Positions 32,938-42,481 are shown, counted from the stretch's first letter. The stretch: 64,000 bases of DNA from Cypionkella sinensis (GCF_042646385.1 NZ_JBHRTO010000001.1:186001-250000); one strand, 5' to 3'. A program made the numbers and translations. Notes: generated by a model from the sequence alone, not told the origin.

Positions 32938-33999
32938 ATGACCACCGGAGAAGATGCAACCGGACATAACGGCCTGACCTATGCCGATGCAGGCGTGGAT
33001 ATTGATGCGGGCAATGCGCTGGTGGAGCGGATCAAGCCTGCGGCCAAGCGCACGCAGCGGCCGGGCACGATGTCGGGGCTGGGCGGGTTCGGCGCTTTGT
33101 TCGATCTGAAGGCGGCGGGTTACAAAGACCCTATTCTGGTGGCGGCGACGGATGGCGTTGGCACCAAGCTGCGAATTGCGATTGATACCGGCAATGTCGA
33201 TACGATTGGCGTCGATCTGGTGGCGATGTGTGTCAACGATCTGGTGTGCCAAGGTGCCGAGCCGTTGTTGTTTCTGGATTATTTCGCCACCGGCAAGCTG
33301 GATGTCGAGGAAGCCACCCGGATCATCAACGGGATTGCGGCTGGCTGTGAGGCCAGCGGTTGTGCGCTGATCGGCGGTGAGACGGCCGAGATGCCGGGGA
33401 TGTATCACAAGGGCGATTTTGACCTTGCGGGCTTTGCCGTGGGTGCGATGGAGCGTGGCGCGGATTTGCCGAGCGGCGTGGTGGAGGGCGATGTGCTGCT
33501 GGGGCTGGCCTCGAACGGGGTGCATTCCAACGGTTATTCCTTTGTGCGCAAGGTGGTGGAGCTTTCGGGTCTGGGCTGGGATGCGGCCTCGCCGTTCTCG
33601 GAAGGCAGCTTGGGCGAGGCTTTGCTGGCACCGACGCGGCTTTATGTGAAGCAGGCGCTGGCGGCGGTGCGGGCGGGCGGCGTGCATGCGCTGGCGCATA
33701 TCACTGGCGGCGGTTTGACGGAAAATCCGCCGCGGGTGATCCCGGAAGGGCTGGCTTGCGCGATTGATCTGTCGGCTTGGGAATTGCCGCCGGTGTTCCG
33801 TTGGCTGGCGACGACGGCCAATATGAGCCAGCCGGAACTGCTGAAAACCTTCAACTGTGGCATCGGCATGATTGCCGTGGTTGCGGCGGACCGGGCCGAG
33901 GCTTTGGCCGATCTGCTGCGCGCCGAGGGTGAGACGGTGGTGACGCTGGGCCGCGTGGTGGCGGGCGAGGGCGTGATCTACCAAGGCCGCCTGCTGTGA
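32938..33999 (+). CDS. purM: Phosphoribosylformylglycinamidine cyclo-ligase
   Basis: AIR synthetase, step five of purine synthesis (FGAM plus ATP to AIR). Length 353 residues. Motifs: TYADAGVDIDAGN, the nucleotide loop VAATDGVGTKLRIA, VAMCVNDLVCQGAEPLLFLDY, and GCALIGGETAEMPGMY. The start at 32938 has GGGGA upstream. Its TGA overlaps the purN GTG by 4 bases (GTGA), so the two form a coupled operon. Confidence 0.97.
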   Translation: MTTGEDATGHNGLTYADAGVDIDAGNALVERIKPAAKRTQRPGTMSGLGGFGALFDLKAAGYKDPILVAATDGVGTKLRIAIDTGNVDTIGVDLVAMCVNDLVCQGAEPLLFLDYFATGKLDVEEATRIINGIAAGCEASGCALIGGETAEMPGMYHKGDFDLAGFAVGAMERGADLPSGVVEGDVLLGLASNGVHSNGYSFVRKVVELSGLGWDAASPFSEGSLGEALLAPTRLYVKQALAAVRAGGVHALAHITGGGLTENPPRVIPEGLACAIDLSAWELPPVFRWLATTANMSQPELLKTFNCGIGMIAVVAADRAEALADLLRAEGETVVTLGRVVAGEGVIYQGRLL

Positions 34000-34583
34000 A
34001 GCGCGTTGCCGTCCTGATCTCGGGCGGCGGGTCGAATATGTTGGCCCTTTTGCGCGATATGGTGGGCGATCATCCGGGGCGGGCGGTGTTTGTCGGCTCG
34101 AACGATCCGACCGCGCCGGGATTGCAGCGCGCAGCGGAACTGGGTGTGGCGGTGGCGGCGGTGGATCATCGCCCGTTTGGGCGCGATCGTGCGGCGTTTG
34201 AGGCAGCCATGCTGGCCCCGATCTTGGCATCCGAGCCGGATATTCTGTGTCTGGCCGGGTTCATGCGGGTATTGACGCCAGAATTCGTGCGCCGGTTTGA
34301 GGGGCGGATGTTGAACATCCACCCCTCGCTTTTGCCGAAATATCCGGGGCTGCACACCCATGCGCGGGCACTGGCTGCGGGGGATACCGAGGCGGGTTGC
34401 ACGGTGCATGAGGTGACGGCGGAACTCGATGCGGGGCCGATTTTGGGCCAGGCGCGCGTGCCGGTTTTGCCGGGGGATACTGAGGCTGCGCTGGCCGAGC
34501 GGGTGTTACGCCAAGAGCATCGGTTGTATCCGGCGGTGCTGCGGCGGTATGCGCAGGGGGATCGCAGCCGGTTGGACCTGTAA
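33996..34583 (+). CDS. purN: Phosphoribosylglycinamide formyltransferase
   Basis: Transfers a formyl group from 10-formyl-THF to GAR. Length 195 residues. Motifs: AVLISGGGSNMLALL and the catalytic triad regions MLNIHPSLLPKYPGLHTHARA and VTAELDAGPILGQARVPV. Starts at GTG 33996 overlapping purM. A short stem-loop GGTGGC/GCCACC at 34599-34615 follows. Confidence 0.95.
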   Translation: MKRVAVLISGGGSNMLALLRDMVGDHPGRAVFVGSNDPTAPGLQRAAELGVAVAAVDHRPFGRDRAAFEAAMLAPILASEPDILCLAGFMRVLTPEFVRRFEGRMLNIHPSLLPKYPGLHTHARALAAGDTEAGCTVHEVTAELDAGPILGQARVPVLPGDTEAALAERVLRQEHRLYPAVLRRYAQGDRSRLDL

Positions 34584-34686
34584 GCGGGGGCCTGCTTGGG
34601 TGGCATCGAGCCACCGCTCGCAGGCTTTGGTGCGGGTGGCGCTGGCGGAGGGGTTCTGCAATTCCGGTCCTGATGGTGCTGTTGAT

Positions 34687-34719
34687 GCCTCCGGCGGGAG
34701 TATTTGGGCCAAGATGAAG
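34687..34719. repeat. Dispersed 33-nt repeat, single unit
   Basis: One 33-base unit between purN and rnd, starting GCCTCCGGCGGGAGTATTT and ending AAGATGAAG; related to the arms at 28251-28336. Confidence 0.85.
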
Positions 34720-34801
34720 GCGGCGGGGCTTTTCTTGTGCCGCATTGCTGCCTATAGCGAAGAAGCGGGATGCCCCCGTATGCCCTTTGCGAAAGACGCC
34801 C

Positions 34802-35959
34802 ATGCGCACGATCACCACCACCGAAGACCTTGCCGCTTTCTGTTCTGCTGCCAAGACCAAGGCCTATGTCACCATCGACACCGAGTTTCTGCGTGAGCGG
34901 ACCTATTGGTCGAAACTCTGCCTGATCCAGATGGCGCTGCCGGGTAAGGATGGCGATGCGGTGTTGGTTGACCCGATTGTCGGCGAGGCGATGTCGCTGG
35001 AGCCTTTGTATGATCTGTTCCGCCACGAGGCGACGGTGAAGGTGTTTCACGCGGCCCGGCAGGATCTGGAGATCTTTTTCGTCGAGGGCAAAGTGTTCCC
35101 CAAGCCGCTGTTCGACACGCAGGTGGCCGCGATGGTCTGCGGCTTTGGCGAGCAGGTGGGGTATGAGACTTTGGTGAAGAAGATCGCCAAGGAAAACCTC
35201 GACAAGACCTCGCGCTTTACCGATTGGTCGCGCCGGCCTTTGACCACGGCGCAGAGCGAATATGCTTTGGCGGATGTGACGCATCTGCGGGTGATTTACG
35301 AATTTCTGGCGAGCCAACTGGCCAAGAACGGGCGTCAGGCTTGGGTTGAGGAAGAGCTTTCGGTGCTGACCGATCCGGCGACCTATACGGTGCATCCCGA
35401 TGAAGCTTGGTTGCGGGTGAAGACGCGCACCACCTCGGGGCGGTTTCTGGGGGTGGTCAAGGAATTGGCGCGGTTTCGTGAGGAATATGCGCAGGGCAAC
35501 AATGTGCCGCGCAGTCGGGTGATGAAGGACGACGCTCTGCTCGAACTGGCCTCGACCCGGCCGACCAATGTCGAAGAACTGGGGCGGTCGCGGTTGCTTT
35601 TGCGCGAGGGGCGCAAGTCGGAGATTGCCGAGGGGATTCTGGCGGCGATCAAGGCGGGGATGGAGATGCGGCAGGAGGATTTGCCGAAGCCTGATCTGTC
35701 GAAGGATCAGATGCAGGTCAATCCGGCGTTGGCTGATCTGTTGCGGGTGTTGCTGAAGGCGAAATCGGAAAGTCTGGGGGTGGCCCCGCGGCTGATCGCC
35801 TCGGCTTCGGACCTTGATGCGATTGCCGCGGGAGAGCGCAATCTGGAAACGCTGAAGGGCTGGCGCGCCGAGGCGTTTGGTGATGATGCGATGCGGCTCT
35901 GCCGGGGTGAGATTGCGCTGTCGGCCAAGGGCAATGACGTGCGCGTGGTGCGGCTGTAG
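34802..35959 (+). CDS. rnd: Ribonuclease D
   Basis: 3'-5' exoribonuclease that trims tRNA precursors. Length 385 residues. The DEDDy catalytic residues are in TIDTEFLRERTY (D, E), VFHAARQDLEIFF (D), and EYALADVTHLRVIYEF (Y, D). A C-terminal HRDC helicase/RNaseD domain follows from about residue 200. Start ATG 34802 is chosen by homologous length; a longer upstream frame passes through the repeat unit and is discarded. Confidence 0.95.
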   Translation: MRTITTTEDLAAFCSAAKTKAYVTIDTEFLRERTYWSKLCLIQMALPGKDGDAVLVDPIVGEAMSLEPLYDLFRHEATVKVFHAARQDLEIFFVEGKVFPKPLFDTQVAAMVCGFGEQVGYETLVKKIAKENLDKTSRFTDWSRRPLTTAQSEYALADVTHLRVIYEFLASQLAKNGRQAWVEEELSVLTDPATYTVHPDEAWLRVKTRTTSGRFLGVVKELARFREEYAQGNNVPRSRVMKDDALLELASTRPTNVEELGRSRLLLREGRKSEIAEGILAAIKAGMEMRQEDLPKPDLSKDQMQVNPALADLLRVLLKAKSESLGVAPRLIASASDLDAIAAGERNLETLKGWRAEAFGDDAMRLCRGEIALSAKGNDVRVVRL

Positions 35960-35969
35960 CGGTTTTGCG

Positions 35970-36026
35970 CATTCCCAGCTGGGAATGACTTGTGGCGCAA
36001 GGGCCATTCGACCACCAGATGTTGTG
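35970..36026. repeat. Composite palindromic repeat, copy B
   Basis: Perfect 18-base palindrome CATTCCCAGCTGGGAATG (35970-35987), then ACTTGTG, and CACCAGATGTTGTG (36013-36026), which matches the CACAA-N4-TTGTG half with one change. It lies between the convergent rnd and lipoprotein genes. Confidence 0.88.
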
Positions 36027-36056
36027 GTTGAATGGCCGGAATCAGCGAAAAATCGG

Positions 36057-36506
36057 TTAACGGCGGCTGGACCGGGCGTTGCTGCCGCCTTGCACCACGA
36101 TCTCATTGATCTGTTGCAACTTGATGTCGGACAGGTTGTAGGCAACGGTGATTTCACGCGATTGCTGGTTGACCACGGCTGCGGCCCCCACTGGCGGGAA
36201 GACGTGAAACTCTAGCACCAACGTGCCTTTTTCATCGACCGGGCGCGGCACGAGTTCGGCGCTCCAATAGCCTTGCGTCGGCGGCAGGCCGGTGGCACGC
36301 ACGATGGCGCCGCCTGGGTAGGATTCGATCTGCATCGACAACACGGTGTTGACCAGTGGGCGCGGATCGGCTGGCGTCTCGACACTGACCACAGGTGCCG
36401 GGGCCGAACGCTTGAACCATTTGAACGGGTTCAACCGGCTTGCAGAGCCGCCGCAGGCGGTCAGGGCGGTCAGGGCAAGGATGGCGATGGGCAGGCGAAA
36501 GCGCAT
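36057..36506 (-). CDS. Putative lipoprotein of unknown function
   Basis: A 149-residue protein with a signal sequence ending in a lipobox (LTALTACGG), so probably lipidated and outer-membrane or periplasmic. The rest has beta-rich segments (YWSAELVPRPVDEKGTLVLE, VVNQQSREITVAYNLS) but no named family. Start at 36506 has AAGGGA upstream. It lies between rnd and sufE, divergent from sufE. Codon usage is normal chromosomal. Confidence 0.8.
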   Translation of the reverse strand: MRFRLPIAILALTALTACGGSASRLNPFKWFKRSAPAPVVSVETPADPRPLVNTVLSMQIESYPGGAIVRATGLPPTQGYWSAELVPRPVDEKGTLVLEFHVFPPVGAAAVVNQQSREITVAYNLSDIKLQQINEIVVQGGSNARSSRR

Positions 36507-36624
36507 GTGAAAATCCCTTTGGCGGTGTAAGATCGGTAGCCGATTGAGGGCGGTTTGAAAAGCCCGCTTGGGCTGGACCTTTGGGCCTTGACGCACTAGC
36601 TCAGCAACATTGATGGAGAGAGCC

Positions 36625-37041
36625 ATGGCCACGCCCGCCTTTGAAGACCTTGCCGAGACATTCGCGTTTCTGGACGATTGGGAAGACCGCTATCGTCATG
36701 TGATTGATCTGGGAAAAGCGATGCCGCCGCTGGACGACAGTTTCAAGGTGCCGGCGCTGAAGGTCGATGGCTGCGCGTCGCAGGTCTGGCTGCGGCCGAT
36801 GATTGCTGATGGGCGGTTCGAGTTTCAGGGCGAGTCGGATGCGATGATCGTGCGTGGTCTGATTGCGGTGCTGCATGCGCTTTATGCTGGCTTGCCGGTG
36901 GCCGAGGTGGGGCGGGTGGATGCCCCGGCGGAATTGGGGCGGTTGGGGCTGAATGAGCATCTGTCGTCGCAACGCTCGAACGGGCTGCGGGCGATGGTGG
37001 AGCGGATACGGCAGACGGCGGCGGCGGCGGCGCAGGCTTAG
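36625..37041 (+). CDS. sufE: SufE-family Fe-S cluster assembly protein
   Basis: Stimulates the cysteine desulfurase SufS and accepts persulfide for iron-sulfur cluster assembly. Length 138 residues. The active Cys is in KVDGCASQVWL, and the start of the fold is LAETFAFLDDWEDRYRHVID. Start at 36625 has GGAGAG upstream. It stands alone; sufBCDS is not in the window. Confidence 0.93.
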   Translation: MATPAFEDLAETFAFLDDWEDRYRHVIDLGKAMPPLDDSFKVPALKVDGCASQVWLRPMIADGRFEFQGESDAMIVRGLIAVLHALYAGLPVAEVGRVDAPAELGRLGLNEHLSSQRSNGLRAMVERIRQTAAAAAQA

Positions 37042-37316
37042 GGGCGATCGGGTTTCGCCCGCTTGGGTCTGCCGAAGTTCGGGCGGAGTAAGGAAACGCA
37101 TTGCGTTTCCCCGCCCGCGCGTGCGGTTTCACTCTGTAGTCGGTTCAAAGAGAAACCCACCGAGGCCAGCGCCCGACCCGGCGGGCGAGAAGCGCCCGCC
37201 ATCGGCGGGTCGGGCGCTGGCCGGGCCTTTGAGACCCGGCGGTTCCATCGGCGCTTGCACCGCATGGCGAAGGCGATGGCCTTCGCCAGATTGTCCGCAA
37301 TGACTGCCGCGACTCT
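37042..37316. other. 275-base convergent intergenic region
   Basis: Between convergent sufE and the DUF427 gene. Occupied largely by the roughly 200-bp repeat block (37092-37291); no gene. The open frames here are repeat shadows. Confidence 0.7.
37092..37291. repeat. Roughly 200-bp structured dispersed repeat, copy 1
   Basis: Begins with the palindrome GGAAACGCATTGCGTTTCC (37092-37110) and ends at CTTCGCCAGA. Its central part folds as an outer stem GCGCCCGACCC/GGGTCGGGCGC holding an inner stem GGCGGGCG/CGCCCGCC. It is closely similar to 54884-55082, identical over the central 60 bases. Also in a convergent intergenic region. Confidence 0.88.
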
Positions 37317-37649
37317 TTAGCCCAGCGTGACCTTGTCAGGATAAAACGCCAGATAGCCCGCAATCGGGGCTACGGCGTCAATCGGGGTCTCGTAGGACCA
37401 GACGGCGTTTTCCAGCAGGCCCGCGTCGGTCTGGATCGAGTAATAGCTGCACAGGCCCTTGTGCGGGCAAGTGGTTTGCCGCGCGGTCTTGGTCAGGCGC
37501 TGCATCGCGACATCATCGCGGGGGATATAGAGCACGGGCGGATAGCTGCCCTCGCGCAGCTCCAGCGCGCCAGTCGTCTGGCCCAGTGACGTGCCGCCCG
37601 CGGTGATGACAAGCGGGGTCGGGTGCGGGGTGATGGTGATATAGGCCAT
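37317..37649 (-). CDS. DUF427 domain protein
   Basis: A 110-residue cytosolic protein of the DUF427 family (small beta barrel of unknown role). Matches are PPVLYIPRDDV, TTCPHKGLCSYYSI and NAVWSYETP, with the family Cys in CPHKG. Start at 37649 has AGGAGG upstream. Stands alone between sufE and the aminopeptidase gene. Confidence 0.88.
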   Translation of the reverse strand: MAYITITPHPTPLVITAGGTSLGQTTGALELREGSYPPVLYIPRDDVAMQRLTKTARQTTCPHKGLCSYYSIQTDAGLLENAVWSYETPIDAVAPIAGYLAFYPDKVTLG

Positions 37650-37694
37650 GCTATCCTCCTGCTGATGGCAGAAGGATAGCGCGGCGGCTGGGCT

Positions 37695-39500
37695 TTACAA
37701 TGGCGCGCAGGCGGCTTGGCACCATGCCAGAGCCTCGGCCGACAGACGGTCGCCAAGTTTTGCCAGCACCTCGGCGTGATAGTCGTTCAGCCATGCGCGA
37801 TCTGCGGCGGAAAGCTGATCGACCAGCACAAGGCGGCGGTCGAAGGGCACGAAGGTCAGGGTTTCAAAGCAAAGCTGAGTGCGCTCGGGGTCGCCGCCCG
37901 CAAGCTGCGGGGCGGGCTGCACCACGATCAGGTTTTCCAGCCGGATGCCAAATTCGCCCTCGCGGTAATAGCCGGGCTCGTTAGACAGGATCATGCCGGG
38001 TTCCAGCGGCACCTCGGACAGGCGGCTGATCCGCTGCGGGCCTTCATGCACCGACAGGAAGGCACCTACGCCGTGGCCGGTGCCGTGGTTGAAGTCTTGC
38101 CCCGCCACCCACAACGCATAGCGCGCCAGCGGGTCAAGATCGCGGCCCGAAAGGCCTGCGGGCCAGCGCACGCGGCTGATCGCGATGGTACCTTGCAGAA
38201 CGCGGGTAAAGCAGGCGCGGGCGTAGTCGCCGGGATCACCCACCGCCATGGTGCGGGTGATGTCGGTGGTGCCATCGCGGTATTGCGCGCCGCTGTCCAC
38301 CAGCAGCAATTCGTTGCGGCCAATCGCGCGATTGGATTCTTCGGTGACGCGGTAGTGCATGATGGCGCCATTCGGCCCCGAGCCGCAGATGGTGTCAAAG
38401 CTGATGTCATGCAGCACGTTGGTGGCGCGACGAAAGCCTTCCAGTGCGCGCACCACGTCAATCTCGGTCAGGCCGCCCTTGGGCGTCTGAGCGTCCAACC
38501 AGCACAGAAACTCGACCATGGCGGCACCGTCGCGCAGATGCGCCTCGCGGGTGGCTGCGATTTCGGCGGCGGTCTTGCAGGCTTTCGGCAGGCGGCAGGG
38601 GTCATCGCCCCAAGCCACGGTGATCTCGGCTTCGGTCAGTTCAGTGGAAACCGCCAGCGGCGCGGTGCCACGATCAACCCGCACAGCGCCATGCAGGGTG
38701 CGCAGGGCGGGCACGAAGGCAGAAACCGGGCGCAACAGCACCTCGGCTCCCAGATGGGCGCGGGTGGCGTCGTCAAACTTCGCGGCATCGGCAAACAGAG
38801 TGACATGGGCGTTTTCATGCAGAATGGCAAAGCCGTGCAGCACGGGGTTGCGCGGGACATCGGCACCGCGGATGTTCAGCAGCCAGCAGAGACTGTCGGG
38901 CAGGGTGATCACCGCGGCCGACTGGCCCTGCGCACCCAAGGCGGCGGCCAGACGCGCGCGTTTCTCGGCGCTGGTCTCGCCCGCAAGGCTGTCGGGATGC
39001 GCGAAGGCGTGGCCCAGTGGCGCTGCGGGTTGATCGGGCCAGATCCGGTCGATCAGGTTGGCCGAAGGTTGCAGAATAACGCCGGTGCCTTCCAGTGCGG
39101 CCTCCAGCTTGGCGATTTCATCTGCCGTGTGCAGCCAAGGGTCAAAGCCGACAACGCCTTCCGAGATATGCTGTTTCAGCCAAGCGCCCGCGCTGACCTC
39201 TGGCCAAGGCACGGGGGTGAAATGGGCCAGATCAACCTGACCCTTGACCTGCGTGCGATAGCGTCCGTCGATGAACACCCCCGCGATGGCGGGCAGCACG
39301 ATGCAGAAACCTGCCGAGCCGGTAAAGCCGGTCAGCCATTGCAGACGCTCGTCCCGTGCCGCGACATATTCGCCCTGATGCGCATCGGCGCGGGGGATGA
39401 GAAAGCCCGACAAGCCCTCAGCCGCCAGAACCTGCCGCAATGCAGCCAGACGCGCAGGGCCTTGGGCGGGATTGGCATGGGTATCAAAACTTTGAAACAT
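37695..39500 (-). CDS. Aminopeptidase P (M24B)
   Basis: Metallo-aminopeptidase that removes an N-terminal residue ahead of proline. Length 601 residues, the large two-domain form. The N-terminal creatinase-like domain is followed by the pita-bread catalytic domain with metal ligands in VDSGAQYRDGTTDITRTM (two Asp), HGTGHGVGAF (His) and LSNEPGYY (Glu). The ATG at 39500 follows GAGG at a suitable distance; ATG 39506 abuts that site. Complete and transcribed alone. Confidence 0.92.
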   Translation of the reverse strand: MFQSFDTHANPAQGPARLAALRQVLAAEGLSGFLIPRADAHQGEYVAARDERLQWLTGFTGSAGFCIVLPAIAGVFIDGRYRTQVKGQVDLAHFTPVPWPEVSAGAWLKQHISEGVVGFDPWLHTADEIAKLEAALEGTGVILQPSANLIDRIWPDQPAAPLGHAFAHPDSLAGETSAEKRARLAAALGAQGQSAAVITLPDSLCWLLNIRGADVPRNPVLHGFAILHENAHVTLFADAAKFDDATRAHLGAEVLLRPVSAFVPALRTLHGAVRVDRGTAPLAVSTELTEAEITVAWGDDPCRLPKACKTAAEIAATREAHLRDGAAMVEFLCWLDAQTPKGGLTEIDVVRALEGFRRATNVLHDISFDTICGSGPNGAIMHYRVTEESNRAIGRNELLLVDSGAQYRDGTTDITRTMAVGDPGDYARACFTRVLQGTIAISRVRWPAGLSGRDLDPLARYALWVAGQDFNHGTGHGVGAFLSVHEGPQRISRLSEVPLEPGMILSNEPGYYREGEFGIRLENLIVVQPAPQLAGGDPERTQLCFETLTFVPFDRRLVLVDQLSAADRAWLNDYHAEVLAKLGDRLSAEALAWCQAACAPL

Positions 39501-39547
39501 GGTCATCCTCTGTGCTCAAATATCCTCGGGGTGAGCGCGGCACGCGC

Positions 39548-39565
39548 GAGGGGGCGAGCCCCCTC
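39548..39565 (-). terminator. Hairpin at the cobT stop codon
   Basis: 8-bp stem GAGGGGGC/GCCCCCTC with 2-base loop, overlapping the first bases of the cobT stop on the minus strand. No T-run. It also belongs to a wider CTCAAATATCC-type repeat sequence at 39514-39536. Confidence 0.5.
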
Positions 39566-41436
39566 TACCCGGCCTTGCGCATCCCCAAAGCCTTGGCGCG
39601 TTTCTTCGGATCAACCTCGAACAGGCCAGCGAGTTGTTCTGTCATCGCGCCCGCGAGTTGCTCGACATCGGTGATCGTCACAGCGCGCTGGTAATAGCGG
39701 GTCACATCATGGCCGATGCCGATGGCGATCAACTCCACTGCCTTTTTGCGTTCGACCATGGCGATCACGTCGCGCAGGTGTTTTTCAAGGAAATTCGCGG
39801 GGTTGACCGACAGGGTGGAATCATCGACCGGGGCACCGTCGGAAATCACCATCAGGATACGGCGGGCTTCGGGGCGGGCGGTCATGCGGCGGTGCGCCCA
39901 TTCCAGCGCCTCGCCGTCGATGTTTTCCTTGAGCAAGCCCTCTTTCATCATCAGGCCCAGATTGGGCCGCACACGACGCCACGGGGCATCGGCGGATTTG
40001 TAGATGATGTGGCGCAGGTCGTTCAGGCGGCCCGGTTGTTGGGCGCGACCTTGGGCGAGCCAGCGTTCACGGCTTTGCCCGCCTTTCCAGGCGCGGGTGG
40101 TGAAGCCAAGGATTTCGACCTTGACAGAGCAGCGTTCCAATGTGCGCGCCAAGACATCGGCGCAGATTGCGGCGATGGAAATCGGGCGGCCACGCATCGA
40201 GCCAGAGTTGTCGATCAGCAGCGTCACGCAGGTGTCGCGGAATTCGGTGTCTTTTTCCTGCTTGAACGACAGCGGCGTCGTCGGGTTGGCGATGACGCGG
40301 GCCAAGCGGCCTGCGTCGAGCGTGCCTTCTTCCAGATCGAACAGCCATGAGCGGTTTTGCTGGGCTTGCAAGCGGCGTTGCAATTTGTTCGCCAAGCGGC
40401 TGACAGCGCCTTTCAGCGGTTCCAACTGCTGATCGAGATAGGCGCGCAGGCGTTCGAGTTCAGCCGGTTCGGCCAAATCCTCGGCGCGGATTTCTTCATC
40501 GAAATCCGTGGTATAGACAGTGTAGTTCGGGTCGGCGTCGGAATAGGGCGCGGGCGGTGGCGGGTCCAGCGGGGCCTCGCCCTCGGGCAGTTCGGCCTCG
40601 TCGCCCTGTTCCATATCAGCGCTGTCTTCCATGGTGACTTGCGCTTGGGATTGGTCTTGCTGGTCTTCTTGGCTTTGCTCGGGCGAAGCCTCAGAGTCTT
40701 CGGAATCCTGCTCTTCGCTGCCTTCGCTGTCGGGCGCGTCCTGATCTTCTTGCGCTTCGTCGCCGGAGTCGTCGTCTTCCGGCTGGTCGGGGTCGTCGCC
40801 CAACTGATCGCCATAGCCAAGGTCGGAGATGACCTTGCGGGTCAGGCGGGCAAAAGCGGCCTGATTGTCCAGCACGTCATCAAGGCTGTCGAGCGTGCCA
40901 GCGGCCTGGCCTTCGATAAAGTCGCGCCACATCTCCATGACATTGGCAGCGCCTTTTGGCATGGCGCGACCCGTTGCCAGATGGCGGACAAGGTAGCCTG
41001 CGGCGACGGACAGCGGTGCATCCTCGCGCTTGGTGATGCTGGAATAGCCTTTGCGATCCGCCTCATAGGCGATCTTGGCGTCGATGTTGCCTGCAGTGCC
41101 GGGCATGGCGCGGGCGCCGACGGCCTCACACCGGGCGGTTTCCATCGCATCATAGATTTCACGGGCGAGCGGCCCGGTGGGGGCATATTTCGCTGCGGTT
41201 TGCTCATTATGGAATTTGCGGCGCAGCGCGAAAGCGTCGGCGGTGCCACGGGCCAGCAACACCTCGTCCCGCGTCATGCGGCGGCTGACTTGCGGCAGGC
41301 GGATGCCTTCCTTGTTCATCCCCGCCGGATCGACCGAATAGGTGACGGTCATTTCGGGATCGTTCGCCATGGTCTTGGTGGCCTCGGCGAGGGCCTTCTT
41401 GAACGGATCGGCGGGGTTGTCGGTGGGCTTATTCAT
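39565..41436 (-). CDS. cobT: Cobaltochelatase subunit CobT
   Basis: Part of the aerobic CobNST complex that inserts cobalt into hydrogenobyrinate a,c-diamide for vitamin B12 synthesis. Length 623 residues. A long acidic linker rich in Asp, Glu and Ser (about residues 200-300) precedes a C-terminal VWA domain with MIDAS LLIDNSGSMRG. Start at 41436 has GGACGG upstream. It lies 71 bases downstream of cobS on the same strand, the expected order cobS-cobT; cobN is not in the window. Confidence 0.95.
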   Translation of the reverse strand: MNKPTDNPADPFKKALAEATKTMANDPEMTVTYSVDPAGMNKEGIRLPQVSRRMTRDEVLLARGTADAFALRRKFHNEQTAAKYAPTGPLAREIYDAMETARCEAVGARAMPGTAGNIDAKIAYEADRKGYSSITKREDAPLSVAAGYLVRHLATGRAMPKGAANVMEMWRDFIEGQAAGTLDSLDDVLDNQAAFARLTRKVISDLGYGDQLGDDPDQPEDDDSGDEAQEDQDAPDSEGSEEQDSEDSEASPEQSQEDQQDQSQAQVTMEDSADMEQGDEAELPEGEAPLDPPPPAPYSDADPNYTVYTTDFDEEIRAEDLAEPAELERLRAYLDQQLEPLKGAVSRLANKLQRRLQAQQNRSWLFDLEEGTLDAGRLARVIANPTTPLSFKQEKDTEFRDTCVTLLIDNSGSMRGRPISIAAICADVLARTLERCSVKVEILGFTTRAWKGGQSRERWLAQGRAQQPGRLNDLRHIIYKSADAPWRRVRPNLGLMMKEGLLKENIDGEALEWAHRRMTARPEARRILMVISDGAPVDDSTLSVNPANFLEKHLRDVIAMVERKKAVELIAIGIGHDVTRYYQRAVTITDVEQLAGAMTEQLAGLFEVDPKKRAKALGMRKAG

Positions 41437-41454
41437 GGTCCGTCCAAAACGTAG

Positions 41455-41501
41455 GGTGGGGTTACACCCCACCGCTTCGGGAAGGCGGGGTGAACCCCGC
41501 C
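41455..41501. repeat. Two tandem hairpins between cobS and cobT
   Basis: GGTGGGGT/ACCCCACC (41455-41473) and GGCGGGG/CCCCGCC (41484-41501, loop TGAA). They may tune relative cobS/cobT expression. Confidence 0.7.
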
Positions 41502-41506
41502 CTGCA

Positions 41507-42481
41507 TCACTTCATCGCCATCGAGGCTGCCGACTCCGGCAGTTCTTCGGCAAAGCAGCGCTGGTAGAATTCGGCCACCGTCTGACGCTCCAACTCGTCG
41601 CATTTGTTCAGGAACGACAGGCGGAAGGCGTAGCCGACGTTGCGGAAGATCTCGGCGTTTTCGGCCCAGTTCAGCACGGTGCGGGGCGACATCACGGTGG
41701 AGAGATCGCCGTTCATGAAGGCGGTGCGGGTGAGGTCGGCGACCGTCACCATTTGGCTGATCTTCTTGCGGCCCTCGGCGGTGTTGTAATGCGGGCGCTT
41801 GGCCAGAACGATGGCAGCTTCGGCGTCGTGGGACAGATAGTTCAGCGTGGCCACCAGTGACCAACGGTCCATCTGGGCTTGGTTGATCTGCTGGGTGCCG
41901 TGGTAAAGCCCGGTTGTGTCGCCCAAGCCCACGGTGTTCGCGGTGGCGAACAGGCGGAACGACGGGTGCGGCGTGATGATTTCGTTCTGATCAAGCAGGG
42001 TCAGCTTGCCGTCATGCTCCAGCACGCGCTGGATCACGAACATGACATCGGCGCGGCCTGCGTCATATTCGTCGAACACGATGGCAACGGGGTTGCGCAA
42101 AGCCCAAGGCAGGATGCCTTCGTGGAATTCGGTGACTTGCTTGCCGTCGCGCAGCTTGATCGCATCCTTGCCGATCAGGTCGATCCGGCTGATGTGGCTG
42201 TCAAGGTTCACCCGCACGGTCGGCCAGTTCAGCCGCGCGCCGACTTGTTCGATATGCGTCGATTTGCCGGTGCCGTGATAGCCTTGGATCATCACGCGGC
42301 GGTTATAGGCATAGCCTGCGAGAATCGCCAAAGTGGTGTCGGGGTCGAATTTATAGGTCGGATCAATCGCGGGCACGCGGTCGGTGGCTTCGGCGAACCC
42401 CTTCACCTTCATATCGGTGTCGATCCCGAAGACCTCGCGGACCGAGATTTCTTCGGTGGGTTTCATCATCATATCTGCCAT
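41507..42481 (-). CDS. cobS: Cobaltochelatase subunit CobS
   Basis: AAA+ ATPase partner of CobT in the cobaltochelatase, 324 residues. Walker A is MIQGYHGTGKSTH (about residues 65-75), Walker B AIVFDEYDAG, and the sensor region RLFATANTVGLGDT. The start is at 42481. The N-terminal CobS-type extension (VREVFGIDTDMKVKGF) is intact. It is transcribed with cobT. Confidence 0.96.
   Translation of the reverse strand: MADMMMKPTEEISVREVFGIDTDMKVKGFAEATDRVPAIDPTYKFDPDTTLAILAGYAYNRRVMIQGYHGTGKSTHIEQVGARLNWPTVRVNLDSHISRIDLIGKDAIKLRDGKQVTEFHEGILPWALRNPVAIVFDEYDAGRADVMFVIQRVLEHDGKLTLLDQNEIITPHPSFRLFATANTVGLGDTTGLYHGTQQINQAQMDRWSLVATLNYLSHDAEAAIVLAKRPHYNTAEGRKKISQMVTVADLTRTAFMNGDLSTVMSPRTVLNWAENAEIFRNVGYAFRLSFLNKCDELERQTVAEFYQRCFAEELPESAASMAMK

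Noticed and set aside
36953..37303. Open frames in the structured repeat block
   Set aside because: They read through palindromic DNA; equivalent frames in the other copy at 54884-55082 do not keep a common protein.
37716..39674. A 650-residue plus-strand frame opposite the aminopeptidase P gene
   Set aside because: It is antisense to a complete, motif-rich peptidase gene, and its composition is that of a shadow frame.
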